This document shows positions 41,379 through 50,471 of a stretch of DNA of 64,000 nucleotides, one piece after another (the first letter of the stretch is position 1; each line of letters starts with the position of its first letter). The DNA is from Martelella alba. GTDB lineage: Bacteria > Pseudomonadota > Alphaproteobacteria > Rhizobiales > Rhizobiaceae. The position numbers and the translations under genes were made by a program. Below the pieces are notes generated by a model. The model saw nothing but the letters and a program-made list of their open reading frames with translations. It was not told the DNA's origin and searched no databases. Location: assembly GCF_006516955.1 (NCBI RefSeq), contig NZ_VHLG01000008.1:1-64000 (forward strand), given 5' to 3'.

Positions 41379-43004
41379 TCATATGGCGGAGGTCTCGCCC
41401 TCTGACGTCTGTTTATCCTGCATCAGAGAATGCTTCGGAACAGAGCGGGTCAGCAGCGGAATTGAAATCAGGATCAACAGCGCAAGAACCAGCCAGGACA
41501 TATGGGCCGCGTCATAGCGGGCATCGCGATTGATGGCGAGGAAGGTCGACCGGTCATCTTCAGGAATTTTGAAACGGGTCATCGCGTCGCCGAAATCATC
41601 ATTCGACATCAAGGGGATGGCCGCAACTTCCGAAAGGTCACTGAGGACCGAGGCACTGATGTTCTGGTTCAGTCGGGCATCGCTTTTGAAATCATCAGTA
41701 AGAGAGAACATCAGCAGCCAGGCAATCAGGGCCACACCAATGGCCTGACCGATATTGCGCGCGGCAGCCTGAACAGCGCCCGACTGACTGGCCAGCTTCT
41801 GGTCGACCGCCTCTGTGACGATAATCGATGCCTGCGATGCGATCAGACCGGTCCCGAGGCCAATCAGGAACGTTGCCGGGAAATAAAGCAGGCCAATGCC
41901 ATCACGGGTAATGCCGAAGGCTCCGACCAGGCAGGCAAGCGCCGACAGCACCATGCCAAGGCGGCAGATCATCTGCGATGACAGGTGTGAAAAGAGGATG
42001 GGTGTGCCCAGCGAGGAGAGCACCATGCCGACGGGGAAAAAGACCAGAACCAGCGAGGTTTCAAAAGCGGAATAGCCGGCAACCATCTGCAGATAGGGAA
42101 TACCGAGAATGGTGAAAGCACCCAGCACAAAAAACATGACGGCGCACATATAAACGCCGGCCCGGATTTGCGGGCTCGTAAAGAAGGAAACGGGGACAAG
42201 GCAGCTCTGCCCGGTTGCCGAGCGGCGGACCTCAAACCGCCAGAAGCCAGCGAGAACCAGAAGGCCAGCGATCATCAGCGGCAGGCAAGGGCTGATGCCG
42301 AAGAGCGTGACGGGCGCGTTGATCGGATGAACGAGACCCCAGCTGCTGGTCTGCATCAAACCGCCGGAAAAGAGCAGCAATCCAAGCGAGACCAGAACGG
42401 CACCGCCGCGATCATAGGTTTTCAGATCCTCTTTGTGGGCTTCCCCCGGCAGCAGCAGGCTCGCGGCCAGAAGCAGGATGAAAAAACCACAGAGGCTCAG
42501 GAAGGCGACCCGGTAGCTGAAAGCATCAATGATGAAGCCGAAGATCATCGGCGCAATGATATTGGCGATGCCGACAACAGCACCAATAGCGCCAAAGGCG
42601 ACCACGCGGTCGCGGCCGGAATAAAGCACCGAGACAAGGCCGAGCACTGACGGGATGAGGAAACTGGCGCCAAAACCGGCAAGGCTTCGGGCTCCGAAAT
42701 TGAAGATTGCGATCTCATGGGTGGTTGCCGCAATCAGCTCGGCCAGGATCAGCAGGGCAACACCGATCTGGAAGGTGCGGGTCCACCCTAAAAACAGCCC
42801 CAGCGTGCCGATGCTGACCATGAATGAACCGGCAATCAGCGGATACATGGCATTCGCCACAGCAATCTGCGACATTTGCGCATGAAGCGCCAGCGCCAGC
42901 GACGTTGCCGACACCGAAACACCGGCATTATCGGCCATGGTGCCAAACTGTGCCAGCAGCAGAATGATCAATCCCTGCCATTTCAGGGTGGATTTAAACG
43001 ACAT
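41379..43004 (-). CDS. MFS transporter (DHA2/14-span type)
   Basis: 541 residues with about fourteen hydrophobic segments. Family signatures: the early QFGTMADNAGVSVSA region and the GWTRTFQIGVALL motif A area. The size and extra two segments fit the DHA2 drug-proton antiporter group, although some members import aromatic or other acids. GGGGG precedes the ATG at 43004. It is placed between the amidohydrolase and the dehydrogenase genes, which suggests it moves their substrate or product. Confidence 0.88.
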   Translation of the reverse strand: MSFKSTLKWQGLIILLLAQFGTMADNAGVSVSATSLALALHAQMSQIAVANAMYPLIAGSFMVSIGTLGLFLGWTRTFQIGVALLILAELIAATTHEIAIFNFGARSLAGFGASFLIPSVLGLVSVLYSGRDRVVAFGAIGAVVGIANIIAPMIFGFIIDAFSYRVAFLSLCGFFILLLAASLLLPGEAHKEDLKTYDRGGAVLVSLGLLLFSGGLMQTSSWGLVHPINAPVTLFGISPCLPLMIAGLLVLAGFWRFEVRRSATGQSCLVPVSFFTSPQIRAGVYMCAVMFFVLGAFTILGIPYLQMVAGYSAFETSLVLVFFPVGMVLSSLGTPILFSHLSSQMICRLGMVLSALACLVGAFGITRDGIGLLYFPATFLIGLGTGLIASQASIIVTEAVDQKLASQSGAVQAAARNIGQAIGVALIAWLLMFSLTDDFKSDARLNQNISASVLSDLSEVAAIPLMSNDDFGDAMTRFKIPEDDRSTFLAINRDARYDAAHMSWLVLALLILISIPLLTRSVPKHSLMQDKQTSEGETSAI

Positions 43005-43092
43005 GGTTACCCCCGATAGCGGGTTGAAACGATGGCCCAGACAAGAAGCGGTTCAGGCAGTGCCGCAGCAGCTTTGCCTGCCGCCCTGAATA

Positions 43093-44850
43093 TCAGGCTG
43101 CATAGACCCTTTGCCCCCCCATCCACGTTTCAAGAACCTTGATATCCTTGATCGTATCGGGATCGACCTTGCGGGGATCTTCTTCGAGAATGACCATATC
43201 GGCGAACTTGCCCGTTTCGAGGCTCCCGATTTCATGCTCGGAACTCAGCTGCCATGCGGCCTCCGATGTCATCGCCCGGATCGCCGTTTCAACGCTGACA
43301 CGCTCGTCGGGATTGACGACAAAATCCGGTTCCTTCCAGGTCTTGCGCGTCACCGCGGTCTGGATCATGAGCAGCGGATCTGGATCGGTGACCAGAAAGT
43401 CGGAATGAATGGTGAAGCCGATGCCCGCATCCTCAACGCTTTTGCAGCGATCGAGAAGCTGAACCTTTTCCGCACCAAACAGAAGATCGCGCATGGCGAC
43501 CCCCCAGTAATAGACATGGCCGATGAGAAAGCTCGGCGAAACGCCCAATGCCTTCAATCGGTCAATCTGATCATCATGCAGAATTGAGCAATGCTCAATG
43601 CGCGGGCGCAACTCCGCAACCTGAACACCTGCCGCCTGCGCTGCTTCAAGCGAATCGAGAATATTGTCGATCGCCCGGTCGCCATTGCCATGGACGGATA
43701 TCTGGAAGCCCTGACCGCCACGCTTGATCATCAGAGCGGTCATTTCTTCTGGTGACATATAGGCAAGACCACGGGTCTCGCTATGCAGATAGGGATCGCG
43801 CTGAAGACCTGTGAAGCCCTGATTGGAGCCATCCGCAATCAGCTTGTATCCGGCAACACGGACATGAGGATTGCCTGCACCGGGCAGCAGCCCCGCATCA
43901 TCCCAGGCCTTGTCCTGCGTGTAGAAGGGGTAGACCCGCATACGGGCATGGAGTTTGCCCGAGGCGGCTGCCTTCAGAAAGGCATTCCAGTCTTCGATAC
44001 CGGCAAGACCGCCCATACCAAGATCACTGAGCGTTGTCAGACCGAGTTTGGAAAAGGCATCGGTTTGCCGTATCAGGGCTTCAGCGGGATCTGCCGTCCG
44101 GAAGGCTGGATAGTGGCTCAGGATCTTCAGATAGGCGACATTGTTCTTGATCGTGCCGGTCAGCCGGCCGTCGCCGTCGCGGACAAATTCAGCCCCTTGC
44201 GGGTTTTCGACATCTTCGCCAAGCCCAGCAGCGGCAAAGGCTGCGCGATTGGCATAGGCCAGATGCAGGGACGAATTGAGAATGAAGATCGGGTGTCGGG
44301 TCGAAACCGCATCAAGCTCGGCAAAGGTCAGGGCTTCGGGCCCCTCCTGCAGCGAGGGATCGAAATTGCGGGCGACAATCCACTCTCCTGGCGCCGTCTG
44401 GCTGGCAACCTGCTTCAGATGATCAAGAACATCCGACGTCCTGGCAAATTTCGAAGCGCCGACATATATGGTGAGGTCGGCAATCAGCGACCCCGTCATC
44501 ATGTGGGTGTGCGGCTCCACGAAACCCGGCAGCATCACATGGCCTTCGAGATCAATGCGCTCGGCCTGCGGACCGGCGGCGGCTTGAACATCAGCAAGTT
44601 TTCCAACGGCGATAATCCGGTCCCCTTTGACGGCGATGGCCTCAGCCTCGGAGAACGCGGCATTCACTGTCAGGATCGTTCCACCGTGAAACAATCGGAT
44701 GCGATCCGGACTGCCGGCGACTGTCGCACCTGTCGTCTCTGCCGCGCAGAATAGTCCGCTGGCAGAGCCGGTTGCATTGCCGCGGACCATGGAAAACAGG
44801 TTGAAAAGAACAGGGCTGCAGCACGGGCAGTCAAAACGAGCGTCAAGCAT
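43093..44850 (-). CDS. Amidohydrolase (YtcJ-like, Amidohydro_3)
   Basis: 585 residues from the ATG at 44850 with GGGAGG six bases upstream. Metal-dependent hydrolase: the HxH pair in PGFVEPHTHMM, HGNGDRAID, RIEHCSILHDDQ and the HSDFLVTDPDPL Asp segment are all present. The N-terminal 35 residues hold CPCC and a further Cys, an unusual extension. Substrate is unknown; family members act on amides, formamides and cyclic imides. It is the first gene of the minus-strand cluster and may start the pathway. Confidence 0.87.
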   Translation of the reverse strand: MLDARFDCPCCSPVLFNLFSMVRGNATGSASGLFCAAETTGATVAGSPDRIRLFHGGTILTVNAAFSEAEAIAVKGDRIIAVGKLADVQAAAGPQAERIDLEGHVMLPGFVEPHTHMMTGSLIADLTIYVGASKFARTSDVLDHLKQVASQTAPGEWIVARNFDPSLQEGPEALTFAELDAVSTRHPIFILNSSLHLAYANRAAFAAAGLGEDVENPQGAEFVRDGDGRLTGTIKNNVAYLKILSHYPAFRTADPAEALIRQTDAFSKLGLTTLSDLGMGGLAGIEDWNAFLKAAASGKLHARMRVYPFYTQDKAWDDAGLLPGAGNPHVRVAGYKLIADGSNQGFTGLQRDPYLHSETRGLAYMSPEEMTALMIKRGGQGFQISVHGNGDRAIDNILDSLEAAQAAGVQVAELRPRIEHCSILHDDQIDRLKALGVSPSFLIGHVYYWGVAMRDLLFGAEKVQLLDRCKSVEDAGIGFTIHSDFLVTDPDPLLMIQTAVTRKTWKEPDFVVNPDERVSVETAIRAMTSEAAWQLSSEHEIGSLETGKFADMVILEEDPRKVDPDTIKDIKVLETWMGGQRVYAA

Positions 44851-45301
44851 CAATCGCCTCCCAGATATGATGTTGCAGAGATGAACGCCAGGGAGGTTAT
44901 TGAGTCAACCGAGGTAGCTATGTAAATGACGGCGGACATATAAAACACCAGAAATAGTCCGGCAGAATCGACCGCGATTTCGCCCTATTTATCTGAATCG
45001 AAAAACCTATTTCATAGAAATCCCGAATAGATGCGCTGATCGCGCATGAATGGCATCACGCCCGGACCGATGCGCCGGTGTTGAAAAAGCAAGAAAAAGG
45101 CGAGGCCATGTTGAAGCAAAAGATCCAGAGCAGCCGACTGATATAAAAAGCTTGATCCTGGCTCTTCCGAAAACCGATGCGCACCACCGCATCGATCGCC
45201 GAGAATCTGGAGACAGCCTCTGGAAATGCCTCATCGCCCCACGGAAATGGCATCCCGTAGTGACGGGGCGAAAAACGGCTATCGATTTCAAATGATAAAA
45301 A
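44851..45301. other. Intergenic region with no supported gene
   Basis: 451 bases between the amidohydrolase start and the tRNA-Pro gene. The part near 44900-45000 is AT-rich and probably holds the cluster promoter. No repeat or RNA structure stands out. Confidence 0.5.
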
Positions 45302-45378
<77 letters not shown>

Positions 45379-45455
45379 CCAAAGACGTGGCCCGGATACA
45401 CTGAACGACCGAGGATCGCAACAGGAAAAATGAACCAGACTGATTGATACCCGTT

Positions 45456-45917
45456 CTATTTGCTGCCGATGTCGGCGCCGCTGACCGTATCGCCGACGAC
45501 AACGCTATAGGCGCCGGCGTCACCGCCAGGCAATTCCAGCACGTAAGCCACCGGGCCGCCCGACGAAATGATCCGTTTGGAATAGGGCTCAGCGCCAGCA
45601 TAGATCGAAGCAACAACCCCGTCCCTGTCGATGAAGAGCATATCGAGTGGGATCCGGGTATTGGCCATCCACATCGAAACGTTCCGCGTCCCACCAAAAT
45701 CAAACAGCATGCCATAACCGGCATCCAGGCTATCGCGATACATCAACCCGCGTTCGCGCTGCTTCTCAGTCCTGGCGAGTTCGATATTCAGGGCGTGATC
45801 ACCGCTCATCGTGTGCAAAATCAGGGTCGATTTCTCGAAACTGACAGGCTCCTGTGCCGAAGCCACCGCGCAAAACGACAGGAATGCGGCCATCGAAACC
45901 GCTACAAAACGCAACAT
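45456..45917 (-). CDS. DUF192 family exported protein
   Basis: 153 residues from the ATG at 45917 (AAAGG seven bases upstream). A signal peptide (MLRFVAVSMAAFLSFCAVASA) is followed by the DUF192 domain: RGLMYRDSLDAGYGMLFDF, VSMWMANTRIPLDMLFID and the AYVLELPGG segment. The family forms a small beta-barrel; its biochemical role is not established. It lies downstream of the cold-shock-domain gene on the same strand with a 170-base gap. Confidence 0.88.
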   Translation of the reverse strand: MLRFVAVSMAAFLSFCAVASAQEPVSFEKSTLILHTMSGDHALNIELARTEKQRERGLMYRDSLDAGYGMLFDFGGTRNVSMWMANTRIPLDMLFIDRDGVVASIYAGAEPYSKRIISSGGPVAYVLELPGGDAGAYSVVVGDTVSGADIGSK

Positions 45918-46086
45918 CCGGCAACCTTTCAGGCAAAAAATGAAAATATGCAACGCGAAGTGTTCATATCAGACCAGGAGAGCACCGCTCAGCCCATCAG
46001 ACCAGCCCAAAACAGGGCCGTCTGCCATCAACACGATCAAAGCCTACAGCATCGTGCCATGTGCATCCGAATGGATGCACGGCGCG

Positions 46087-46665
46087 CTAGTGTGAACGCA
46101 CGATATCGGTCGGATTGTCGGGATGGATCTCAGCAGCCATCAAACCCTTGGCACCATCACCGAAGCGCACCAGCACACTCTGTCCCTGGCGAAGTTCCGT
46201 GATACCAAAGCGGCGCAGCGTTTCCATGTGGATAAAGATATCTTCCGTGCCCTCGCCGCGCGTCAAGAAGCCAAAGCCCTTTTCGCGGTTGAACCATTTG
46301 ACGATGACACGCTCAAGCCCGCTGGTGGCCTCCACCTGAACATGGGTTCTGACCGGCGGCAATTGCGAGGGATGAACCGCCGTCGACTGATCCATGGACA
46401 GAATGCGGAACGCCTGAAAACCGCGCTCACGGCGATGGATCAGCGCGACGACGCGCGTTCCCTCCAGAATGGTCTGATAGCCATCACGCCTGAGGCAGGT
46501 GATATGAAGAAGCACGTCGCCCCTACCATTGTCAGGCACGATAAAACCGAAGCCCTTGCCGACATCGAACCATTTGACGACGCCTGTGATCTCAATCAGA
46601 TCAGTCGGCTCGAAAGCTTCTTCCCGGGCTTCTAAGCCTTTATCTGATGAAGACCGCTCGGCCAT
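46087..46665 (-). CDS. Double cold-shock-domain protein
   Basis: 192 residues. Two cold-shock domains: residues about 26-90 (GVVKWFDVGKGFGFI, DVLLHITCL) and about 118-185 (VIVKWFNREKGFGFL, DIFIHMETL), joined by a Pro-rich linker. The RNP1-like KGFGFI/L is complete in both. Tandem CSD proteins of this size are typical of Hyphomicrobiales; they bind single-stranded RNA or DNA. GGAGCGGGG precedes the start. Confidence 0.9.
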   Translation of the reverse strand: MAERSSSDKGLEAREEAFEPTDLIEITGVVKWFDVGKGFGFIVPDNGRGDVLLHITCLRRDGYQTILEGTRVVALIHRRERGFQAFRILSMDQSTAVHPSQLPPVRTHVQVEATSGLERVIVKWFNREKGFGFLTRGEGTEDIFIHMETLRRFGITELRQGQSVLVRFGDGAKGLMAAEIHPDNPTDIVRSH

Positions 46666-46815
46666 TCTTGCCCCGCTCCTTGAAAAAGATCACGATCAGG
46701 TTAGCTGATTCCCTCTACGAGGAAAACATCTAGCACCCAGCATCATTGATGCAAGGCCGCATTGATCAGCACCATCAAAACCGTTCAACGAAGCTGACCA
46801 CAACTGGAAGACCCG

Positions 46816-47256
46816 ATGCAATATCTTCACACCATGGTCCGAATCACGGATATCGACGCCTCACTTCACTTTTATTGCGAGCTCCTCGGACTGAAGGAAG
46901 TCCGCCGCATCGAAAATGAGAAGGGCCGCTATACGCTGATCTTCCTCGCCGCACCTGCCGATATGGAGGATGCGGACGGTGACCGCGTCCCCAAGATCGA
47001 GCTTACCTATAACTGGGATCCGGAAGAATACGGCGGCGGCCGCAATTTCGGCCATCTCGCCTTCGGCACGAAGGATATCCATGCGCTTTGCCAGAAGCTT
47101 TCCGATAGTGGCGTCATCATCAACCGGCCACCACGCGATGGCCATATGGCTTTTGTCCGTTCACCGGACGGAATCTCCATCGAGCTGATCCAGAAAGGTG
47201 GCGATCTCGAGCCGAAAGAGCCCTGGATATCGATGGGCAATAGCGGCAGCTGGTAA
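46816..47256 (+). CDS. gloA: Lactoylglutathione lyase (glyoxalase I)
   Basis: 146 residues. Converts the methylglyoxal-glutathione hemithioacetal to S-lactoylglutathione. Metal ligands are visible as His in LHTMVRI, Glu in KIELTYNW, His in FGHLAFG and Glu in SIELIQ. The helix DIDASLHFYCELLGL is typical. It is a single-gene unit upstream of the tRNA-Glu group. Confidence 0.93.
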   Translation: MQYLHTMVRITDIDASLHFYCELLGLKEVRRIENEKGRYTLIFLAAPADMEDADGDRVPKIELTYNWDPEEYGGGRNFGHLAFGTKDIHALCQKLSDSGVIINRPPRDGHMAFVRSPDGISIELIQKGGDLEPKEPWISMGNSGSW

Positions 47257-47385
47257 AACATAAAGACCGGCGCGCGGCACAGCGTCGTCCCGCGCGTCAT
47301 TTCCTCTTTCAAATCAAACGATTAAGGCCAGTTGAAAGATTTTCTTCACACATGTCATTTTTTTGAAGAAAGTGACTTTTTGCGC

Positions 47386-47414
47386 TTGCAGCACCGCGCA
47401 GGCCTGATTATAAG
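47386..47414 (+). promoter_or_regulatory. Promoter of first tRNA-Glu
   Basis: TTGCAG at 47386-47391 and TATAAG at 47409-47414 with a 17-base spacer, followed by a GC-rich discriminator (GGCGCCC), as expected for a stringently controlled stable RNA promoter. Confidence 0.75.
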
Positions 47415-47433
47415 GGCGCCCAGCGAGACGCAC

Positions 47434-47508
47434 GCGCCCTTCGTCTATCGGTTAGGACGCCAGATTTTCATTCTGGAAAGAGGGGTTCGACTCCCCTAGG
47501 GCGTGCCA
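47434..47508 (+). tRNA. tRNA-Glu(TTC), copy 1
   Basis: 75 bases with CCA. Anticodon TTC in loop TTTTCAT, acceptor GCGCCCT with AGGGCGT. Identical to copy 2. Confidence 0.96.
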
Positions 47509-47574
47509 TTTCGACTGGTATTTCGGTACCGGAAAAAATGGCTTGAAGGATTTCCTTCAAAGTGAAGTTTTCGC

Positions 47575-47603
47575 TTGCTGGACGGCTTAAGGTTCACTAT
47601 AAG
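47575..47603 (+). promoter_or_regulatory. Promoter of second tRNA-Glu
   Basis: TTGCTG at 47575-47580 and TATAAG at 47598-47603 with a 17-base spacer, and a GC-rich discriminator. It matches the first promoter closely and should also drive copy 3. Confidence 0.75.
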
Positions 47604-47621
47604 CCGCCCTGCACAAGGCAT

Positions 47622-47696
47622 GCGCCCTTCGTCTATCGGTTAGGACGCCAGATTTTCATTCTGGAAAGAGGGGTTCGACTCCCCTAGGGCGTGCCA
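47622..47696 (+). tRNA. tRNA-Glu(TTC), copy 2
   Basis: 75 bases with CCA, the same sequence as copy 1 with its own upstream promoter. Confidence 0.96.
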
Positions 47697-47772
47697 CTTG
47701 TCTCCCGACGCCAACCTCCTCCCTCGAAAAATCGAGGCGGCTGACGCCACGCCGCAGCGCGGATCCCGCGAT

Positions 47773-47847
47773 GCGCCCTTCGTCTATCGGTTAGGACGCC
47801 AGATTCTCATTCTGGAAAGAGGGGTTCGATTCCCCTAGGGCGTACCA
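47773..47847 (+). tRNA. tRNA-Glu(CTC)
   Basis: 75 bases with CCA. It differs from the TTC copies mainly at the anticodon (CTC), one T-loop base and the discriminator (A instead of G). No separate promoter is visible, so it is probably cotranscribed with copy 2, 76 bases upstream. Confidence 0.95.
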
Positions 47848-47905
47848 GCAACGCCGGCCCGGACATCGGCCCATACTCATCTTGAGCCTCCGCCCCCAAG
47901 AAACG

Positions 47906-49720
47906 TTATCGTGGTATGGCCGCATCCGTTACGCGCAGCTGAATCCGGCGCGATCCCTGCCAGTAATCGCCCGAAAACGAACCCGCGACGTGAAGGCGTT
48001 GCCCGCGCGACGACAAAAGCAGTTCTCCAAGCGGCTTTTCCGCCGCGCGGAAGGCAATCCCGTCGAGGTGGCGGCCATCAAGCGATTCGAGGCTTATCTT
48101 CACATGGCCGCCTGCCCCGATCACACGGGCATCGCGGAGTTTGTGGTCTGGAACAGCGAAGACCGGCTGCGGATGGCCGGCTCCATAGGGTCCGGCCTGC
48201 TCGAGCCGGTCGACGAACTCAAGGGTCGCACCTGAGGCGCTTACGGCACCATCAAGCTTGAGCGTTGCATTGGAGGCCAGTTTGAGCACCTGGTCATGGG
48301 CCTCGGCCTCAAAAAAGCCCCTGAGCGCACCAAGCTTGGCCTTGTCCACGGTCAGCCCGGCCGCCATGGCATGACCGCCGCCCTTCACCAGCAGCCCGGC
48401 TTCAACGGCCTTTCGCACCATCCGTCCGAGATCAAAACCGGCAATGGAGCGTCCTGAGCCGGTTCCCCGGCCGAAAGCATCAAAGGCAATGGCAAAAGCC
48501 GGACGCTGGAAGCGATCTTTCAGTCGCGAGGCCAGAAGACCAACCACACCCGGATGCCATCCCTGACGCGCTGTGATGATCACACCAGCCCCCTCGCCCG
48601 TCCCGAATTCGGCAATTGCCTCGGCCTCCGCCTCGGCCAGCATGGCGGCTTCAATGGCCTGCCGCTGCCGATTGAGATCATCCAGCTGTGCGGCGATCTC
48701 GCCAGCCTCATCCTCGGAACTGATGGTCAAAAGGCGGCTGCCGAGCGCAGCATCGCCAATCCGTCCACCAGCGTTGATACGCGGCCCGACCAGGAAACCG
48801 AAATGATAGGGCGTCACCGGTCCACTCAGCCCGGCCACACGAAACAGCGCCGCAAGACCGGCATTGGATTGACTGCGCGCCACGATCAGGCCCTTGACCA
48901 CATAGGCCCGGTTGAGCCCTTTCAGCGGCACGACATCACAAACCGTGGCAAGCGCGACAAGATCCAGCCAGGCAAGAAGGTCAAGCGTCTGCGCCCGCCG
49001 GTCACCCGCCTGGCGCAGCGCCCGCAGCGTGGCAACCATGACAAGATAGACAACACCGGCCGCACAGAGATGTCCCTGACCTGAAAGGTCATCATCGCGA
49101 TTTGGGTTGACCAGCGCGCGGCAGGCCGGCAGCTCGGAACCGACCTGATGATGATCAATGACCACGACATCGATGCCAAGTTCAGCCGCGCGCGCCAGTG
49201 AATCATGACTTGTAGAGCCGCAATCAACGGTCACGATCAGCTGCGCACCGCCCGCGATGAGCTTTTCAATCGCCGCCGGATTGGGACCGTAACCTTCGAA
49301 AATGCGGTCAGGGATGTAGATTTCCGCCTCGAGATCGAAGTGACGCAGAAACCGGTAAAGCAAGGCCGACGAACAGGCTCCGTCCACGTCGTAATCGCCG
49401 AAGATGGCCACCTTTTGACGCTCCCGCACGGCTGCGACAAGCCGCTCCACGGCCGCATCGCAATCCGTCAACGTCGAGGGGTCAGGCATCAGCTGGCGCA
49501 GCGTCGGATTGAGAAAATCCTGCGCGGTTTCAATCGCCACATCCCGCCCCGCAAGGACGCGGGCAATCAGCTCCGAAATGCCCTGATTCTGGGCAATCGC
49601 CAGCGCCCTGTTCTCGCCTGCAGCGTCAAGGCGCGCAACCCAGCGGAAGCCGGCCGCCGATTGCTCAACGCCCAGAAAAGCCCGCTGCTTCTTCACGATC
49701 TTGTCGGTGCTGTCCGTCAC
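47906..49720 (-). CDS. recJ: Single-stranded-DNA-specific exonuclease RecJ
   Basis: 604 residues from a GTG at 49720 with GGGGAG upstream; an ATG at 49771 is in frame but the family N-terminus (RAFLGVEQSAAGFRW) begins near the GTG. The DHH domain has FGDYDVDGACSSALL, VDCGSTSHD and VIDHHQ; the DHHA1 part has GGGHAMAAGLTV. It degrades single-stranded DNA 5' to 3' in repair and recombination. The gene ends close to the tRNA-Glu group, convergent with it. Confidence 0.95.
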   Translation of the reverse strand: MTDSTDKIVKKQRAFLGVEQSAAGFRWVARLDAAGENRALAIAQNQGISELIARVLAGRDVAIETAQDFLNPTLRQLMPDPSTLTDCDAAVERLVAAVRERQKVAIFGDYDVDGACSSALLYRFLRHFDLEAEIYIPDRIFEGYGPNPAAIEKLIAGGAQLIVTVDCGSTSHDSLARAAELGIDVVVIDHHQVGSELPACRALVNPNRDDDLSGQGHLCAAGVVYLVMVATLRALRQAGDRRAQTLDLLAWLDLVALATVCDVVPLKGLNRAYVVKGLIVARSQSNAGLAALFRVAGLSGPVTPYHFGFLVGPRINAGGRIGDAALGSRLLTISSEDEAGEIAAQLDDLNRQRQAIEAAMLAEAEAEAIAEFGTGEGAGVIITARQGWHPGVVGLLASRLKDRFQRPAFAIAFDAFGRGTGSGRSIAGFDLGRMVRKAVEAGLLVKGGGHAMAAGLTVDKAKLGALRGFFEAEAHDQVLKLASNATLKLDGAVSASGATLEFVDRLEQAGPYGAGHPQPVFAVPDHKLRDARVIGAGGHVKISLESLDGRHLDGIAFRAAEKPLGELLLSSRGQRLHVAGSFSGDYWQGSRRIQLRVTDAAIPR

Positions 49721-49806
49721 GATGGCTCCCCGCTTCCAAAATAGGGAAATAAGGCCATGGTTTAACGTCATTTTGCGGCAAAAGTAACCCGCTTTGCTGC
49801 TCTCGG

Positions 49807-49896
49807 CTAAATCAGCAGAACCGCGATGGCACCGATGACGACAAGATTGCCGGCTATCGTCAGGATCACCGCCCAGTTCCGGTCAAACAGGCCCAT
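49807..49896 (-). CDS. Possible very small membrane protein
   Basis: 29 residues (GLFDRNWAVILT, then a hydrophobic helix). The start region lacks a clear ribosome binding site. The motif LLDRNWA or LFDRNWA is shared with the protein at 50093-50266, so it may be a short paralogue or a decaying copy. Confidence 0.3.
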   Translation of the reverse strand: MGLFDRNWAVILTIAGNLVVIGAIAVLLI

Positions 49897-50092
49897 GGCG
49901 CCACATAGTCGCTGACAACATAGCGATAGAAATCGATATGTTAGCGCAACAATTGTGTAAATTCCGACCAATTCAACCAGCTCCGTTTGATCTTGCTGAC
50001 ATGCGTGTTGCCACCAACATTCCATTATCACAAGTCCGGCAAGGTTCAAGCTGATCCTTGACATGACTGCGACAGGTCACGCGACCCGTCCG

Positions 50093-50266
50093 CTATAGCC
50101 ACCGGATGAGTTCGACCATTGCCGACACAAAAAAGACAGTGCTGCCGAGAAGGATCAACAACAGCGCCCAGTTCCGATCAAGAAGACCTCGTTCGCTTGC
50201 CTGGCGCCTTGTGCGATTTTCAATTTCGATCCTGACTATTTCGCCTAATGAGGGAAATTCCCGCAT
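50093..50266 (-). CDS. Small membrane protein with DRNWA motif
   Basis: 57 residues from the ATG at 50266. A basic amphipathic N-terminus (IVRIEIENRTRRQASERG) is followed by LLDRNWALLLILLG and a hydrophobic segment to the end. Only a weak GGGG precedes the start. No family is recognised. It sits between hom and recJ together with a shorter relative. Confidence 0.4.
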   Translation of the reverse strand: MREFPSLGEIVRIEIENRTRRQASERGLLDRNWALLLILLGSTVFFVSAMVELIRWL

Positions 50267-50351
50267 GATCAACCCCACGGTCAATTAAATTGACTGAAAG
50301 CTACCCCCCACTGCATGAATGTAATGTGAATGCCGCAAGCGCCCCGACAGA

Positions 50352-50388
50352 CACAAGGGCCGGAGACGTTACATCCCCGGCCCTTGTG
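50352..50388 (-). terminator. Possible terminator hairpin after hom
   Basis: Perfect 12-bp stem (CACAAGGGCCGG with CCGGCCCTTGTG), 13-base loop, 84 bases after the hom stop. There is no T tract on either side in the right direction, so it may only protect the 3' end. Confidence 0.4.
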
Positions 50389-50471
50389 AAAAATAGCCCC
50401 GGCCCATCCAGAAAGCCGGTATTCACCCTGCCTGCCCCTTGCAGAGCAACCGGCGCAGAAGACGGAATTCG

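Noticed and set aside
47434-47847. Three 75-bp direct repeats that might be read as a CRISPR-like array
   Set aside because: They fold as complete tRNA-Glu genes with anticodons TTC, TTC and CTC. No CRISPR array is seen anywhere in the window.
49807-50064. 85-codon frame as one membrane protein
   Set aside because: Only the last 29 codons resemble the neighbour; the rest has no support, so only the short form is listed at low confidence.
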